In this document: positions 4,972 to 6,177 of the stretch, piece after piece
Layout: each line of letters opens with the position of its first letter
Position numbering within the stretch: position 1 is the stretch's first letter
Origin: Prevotellaceae bacterium UBA1716
GTDB lineage: Bacteria > Bacteroidota > Bacteroidia > Bacteroidales > Bacteroidaceae
DNA: 6,177 nucleotides
Direction: 5' to 3'
Assembly: GCA_002317225.1 (NCBI GenBank)
Contig: DCIW01000011.1
Location: forward strand, 1-6,177
Position numbers and translations under genes: made by a program
Notes under the pieces: model-generated
The model's database searches: none
Seen by the model: the letters and a program-made list of their open reading frames with translations, nothing else
What the model was told of the DNA's origin: nothing

Positions 4972-6060
4972 TTACAAAAGAATCCTGTATTCAGTAGGCG
5001 AACATCCCTTCTGCGAAACGAAGAACTTGCAGAAGACAGCCTGCGAAGAGAAGCCCATTGTATCCGAAATCTCTTGCATGTTAAGACGTGTAGACCCAAG
5101 CATGGTAATGATTTCGTTGACGAGATATTCACTGATAAGTTGCTTAGGAGATTTGCCTATCACCCTCATCGTCACTTTCGAAAGATAGCGTGTGCTGACA
5201 TTCAACTTGCTCGCATAAAACGCCACATCATGGGCAGAGCGATAATGCACAGCGATGAGTCCCATGAACATATTATATATATCTGCCGAACGAAGACGAC
5301 GTTCATCATCCGAAGTGACTGCATATACAAACTGGCTATGAACGTATGAATGTGCATTCGAAATAGCCTCATCCATATTATCTCCTAAGGCGAGTCTTGT
5401 TGCTATGGCTGACGAGAGTGCACCACCAACTCCGTGACGTTGCCAGCCGTCAGTATTCTGAGATGTGAAAATGGTGGGGGAATCGTTGTTCGGCTTATGG
5501 AGCAACGCCTTGAGCATACCTTCTATCATCTTTCCTCCACGAAGCAGGACGTATTTTGCTCCCATATCCTGCAACTTTGCGGTAGCTTCGAACATATCCT
5601 CATCAGTCTGTATCTTCATGTCGAGAAGGACTTCTGCATCACTACACTTAAGGAGGAGAATTGAAGCTTGTGGGATAAGATAGCGTTTCCATGCTTCGAT
5701 GCTTTCGTTTGAAAGAAGCATTTCGCCCTTAGAAGACAAGATTCCGGGAGCAAGAATGATATTCTTACAACGAATAATTTCCTTGCTGAGAGACACGATG
5801 GTCTGAACATTTCGAACCAATCCAATCTTGATTGCTTTAGGATGCACTTCGTCGAGCACGCATTTGACTTGTTGCATAACCAAGTCTGTATCAATGTCAT
5901 GGAGGAGTGGCAAACCTTGTTCGTCCGTGACATTGATAGAAGTAATGGCAGTAACAGCATAGCATCCCAATGCCGTTATCGTGCGTATGTCGTTTTGGAT
6001 TCCCGCTCCACCAAGACTGTCGGAACCCGTGATGGTCAGTATTGAAGTTAGTTGTTTCAT
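4972..6060 (-). CDS. Transcriptional regulator: ThiD-like (HMP/pyridoxal kinase family) domain fused to an AraC-type DNA-binding domain
   Basis: A 362-residue two-domain protein. Residues 1-~250 follow the ThiD fold from end to end: ILTITGSDSLGGAGIQND (7-24), CYAVTAITSI, KAIKIGLV (75-82), KYVLLRGGK (169-177) and HGVGGALSSAIATRLALG (209-226). Residues ~265-360 are an AraC/XylS-type pair of helix-turn-helices: AHDVAFYASKLNVSTRYLSK (276-295), then MQEISDTMGFSSQAVFCKFF (328-347), ending in CSPTEYR. Several residues expected in active ThiD are altered: GTGC is GVGG (Cys to Gly213), the Asp of DPVM is Ala104 (APGI), and the TPN motif is LKC (137-139). Four to five extra residues (about 205-208) precede the GVGG loop. 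Catalysis is therefore doubtful and ligand sensing is likelier; the ligand could be HMP or a B6 vitamer. The start at 6060 matches the ThiD N-terminus. It sits upstream of pdxS-pdxT on the same strand, separated by a terminator. Domain calls are strong; regulation of pdxST is inferred. Confidence 0.9.
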   Translation of the reverse strand: MKQLTSILTITGSDSLGGAGIQNDIRTITALGCYAVTAITSINVTDEQGLPLLHDIDTDLVMQQVKCVLDEVHPKAIKIGLVRNVQTIVSLSKEIIRCKNIILAPGILSSKGEMLLSNESIEAWKRYLIPQASILLLKCSDAEVLLDMKIQTDEDMFEATAKLQDMGAKYVLLRGGKMIEGMLKALLHKPNNDSPTIFTSQNTDGWQRHGVGGALSSAIATRLALGDNMDEAISNAHSYVHSQFVYAVTSDDERRLRSADIYNMFMGLIAVHYRSAHDVAFYASKLNVSTRYLSKVTMRVIGKSPKQLISEYLVNEIITMLGSTRLNMQEISDTMGFSSQAVFCKFFVSQKGCSPTEYRILL

Positions 6061-6067
6061 ATAGTTA

Positions 6068-6107
6068 TTAAAAAAGGAGAAAGGCTGAGGTCAACCTTTC
6101 TCCTTAT
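6068..6107 (-). terminator. Terminator-like hairpin directly upstream of the fusion-gene start
   Basis: AAGGAGAAAGG (6074-6084) pairs perfectly with CCTTTCTCCTT (6095-6105) around a 10-nt loop. On the minus strand the stem runs into a T6 tract at 6075-6070, only 9 nt before the ATG at 6060. It most simply ends the transcript of the gene lying to the right. No TAnnTTTG box is seen between it and the start codon, or in 6106-6153, so the downstream gene may depend on readthrough. Confidence 0.8.
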
Positions 6108-6153
6108 TATATATATAACCAAGAGCCGGAACTCTTATGCTATGTATTGCTTA
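6108..6153. other. Short AT-rich spacer with a small hairpin
   Basis: It contains an alternating TATATATATA tract (about 6108-6117) and a weak 5-bp hairpin AAGAG/CTCTT (6121-6125/6132-6136) with a 6-nt loop. No promoter matching the Bacteroidota consensus is recognisable on the minus strand. Confidence 0.4.
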
Positions 6154-6177
6154 TTAGAGAGCGAATGGGTTCTCACC
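6154..6177 (-). CDS. Probable last codons of a minus-strand gene entering from the right
   Basis: Read on the minus strand from the window edge, one frame gives GENPFAL followed by tandem stops TAA TAA. The double stop, together with the terminator hairpin about 50 nt further on, fits the 3' end of a gene. Only seven residues are visible, so the frame is not proven and the product cannot be named. Confidence 0.4.
   Translation of the reverse strand, partial: GENPFAL

Noticed and set aside
4972..6060. Annotation as a simple ThiD (HMP/HMP-P kinase) enzyme
   Set aside because: The protein is about 100 residues longer than ThiD, carries an AraC-type DNA-binding domain, and lacks the GTGC Cys and other catalytic motifs.
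6061..6107. AAGGAG in the hairpin as the ribosome binding site of the fusion gene
   Set aside because: On the minus strand AAGGAG is in the 5' arm of the hairpin, about 40 nt from the ATG, too far to act as a Shine-Dalgarno, and Bacteroidota rarely depend on one.

Overview
The window looks like a chromosomal segment of a Bacteroidota bacterium, most likely Prevotella or a close relative. Three strands of evidence support this: upstream elements that match the Bacteroidota promoter consensus (TTTG, 19-21 nt, TAnnTTTG); start codons preceded by A/T-rich sequence instead of a clear Shine-Dalgarno; and the character of the DegP-type protease, RNase P RNA and PdxS/PdxT proteins. The genus is an inference from remembered family features, not from a search.

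Layout, left to right. Bases 1-699 (+) are the C-terminal part of a protein with a LamG-like end followed by a second beta-sandwich resembling DUF1349, closed by a hairpin terminator. Bases 743-1020 carry no gene but hold a large imperfect palindrome, a bidirectional terminator hairpin and an 18-bp GC-rich palindrome. A complete DegP/HtrA periplasmic protease (1022-2593, -) follows, with a good promoter at 2647-2677. Divergent from it is rnpB, the RNase P RNA (about 2890-3263, +), with a canonical -7 box. The minus strand then holds the vitamin B6 (pyridoxal 5'-phosphate, PLP) synthase operon pdxS-pdxT (4804 to 3350), with its own promoter and a shared terminator at the 3' end.

The most interesting gene is directly upstream of pdxS on the same strand (6060 to 4972). 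It encodes a ThiD-like (hydroxymethylpyrimidine/pyridoxal kinase family) domain fused to a C-terminal AraC-type DNA-binding domain. The kinase domain keeps the family fold motifs, but several residues expected for catalysis are changed, including the Cys of the GTGC motif (Gly213 here). The simplest reading is a former kinase turned into a ligand sensor that controls transcription, with the neighbouring B6 synthase operon as the obvious candidate target. The pdxS promoter lies across the terminator of this regulator gene, and an inverted repeat sits in the pdxS leader. The regulator is itself preceded by a terminator-like hairpin ending 9 nt before its start codon. The last 24 bases appear to be the end of another minus-strand gene.
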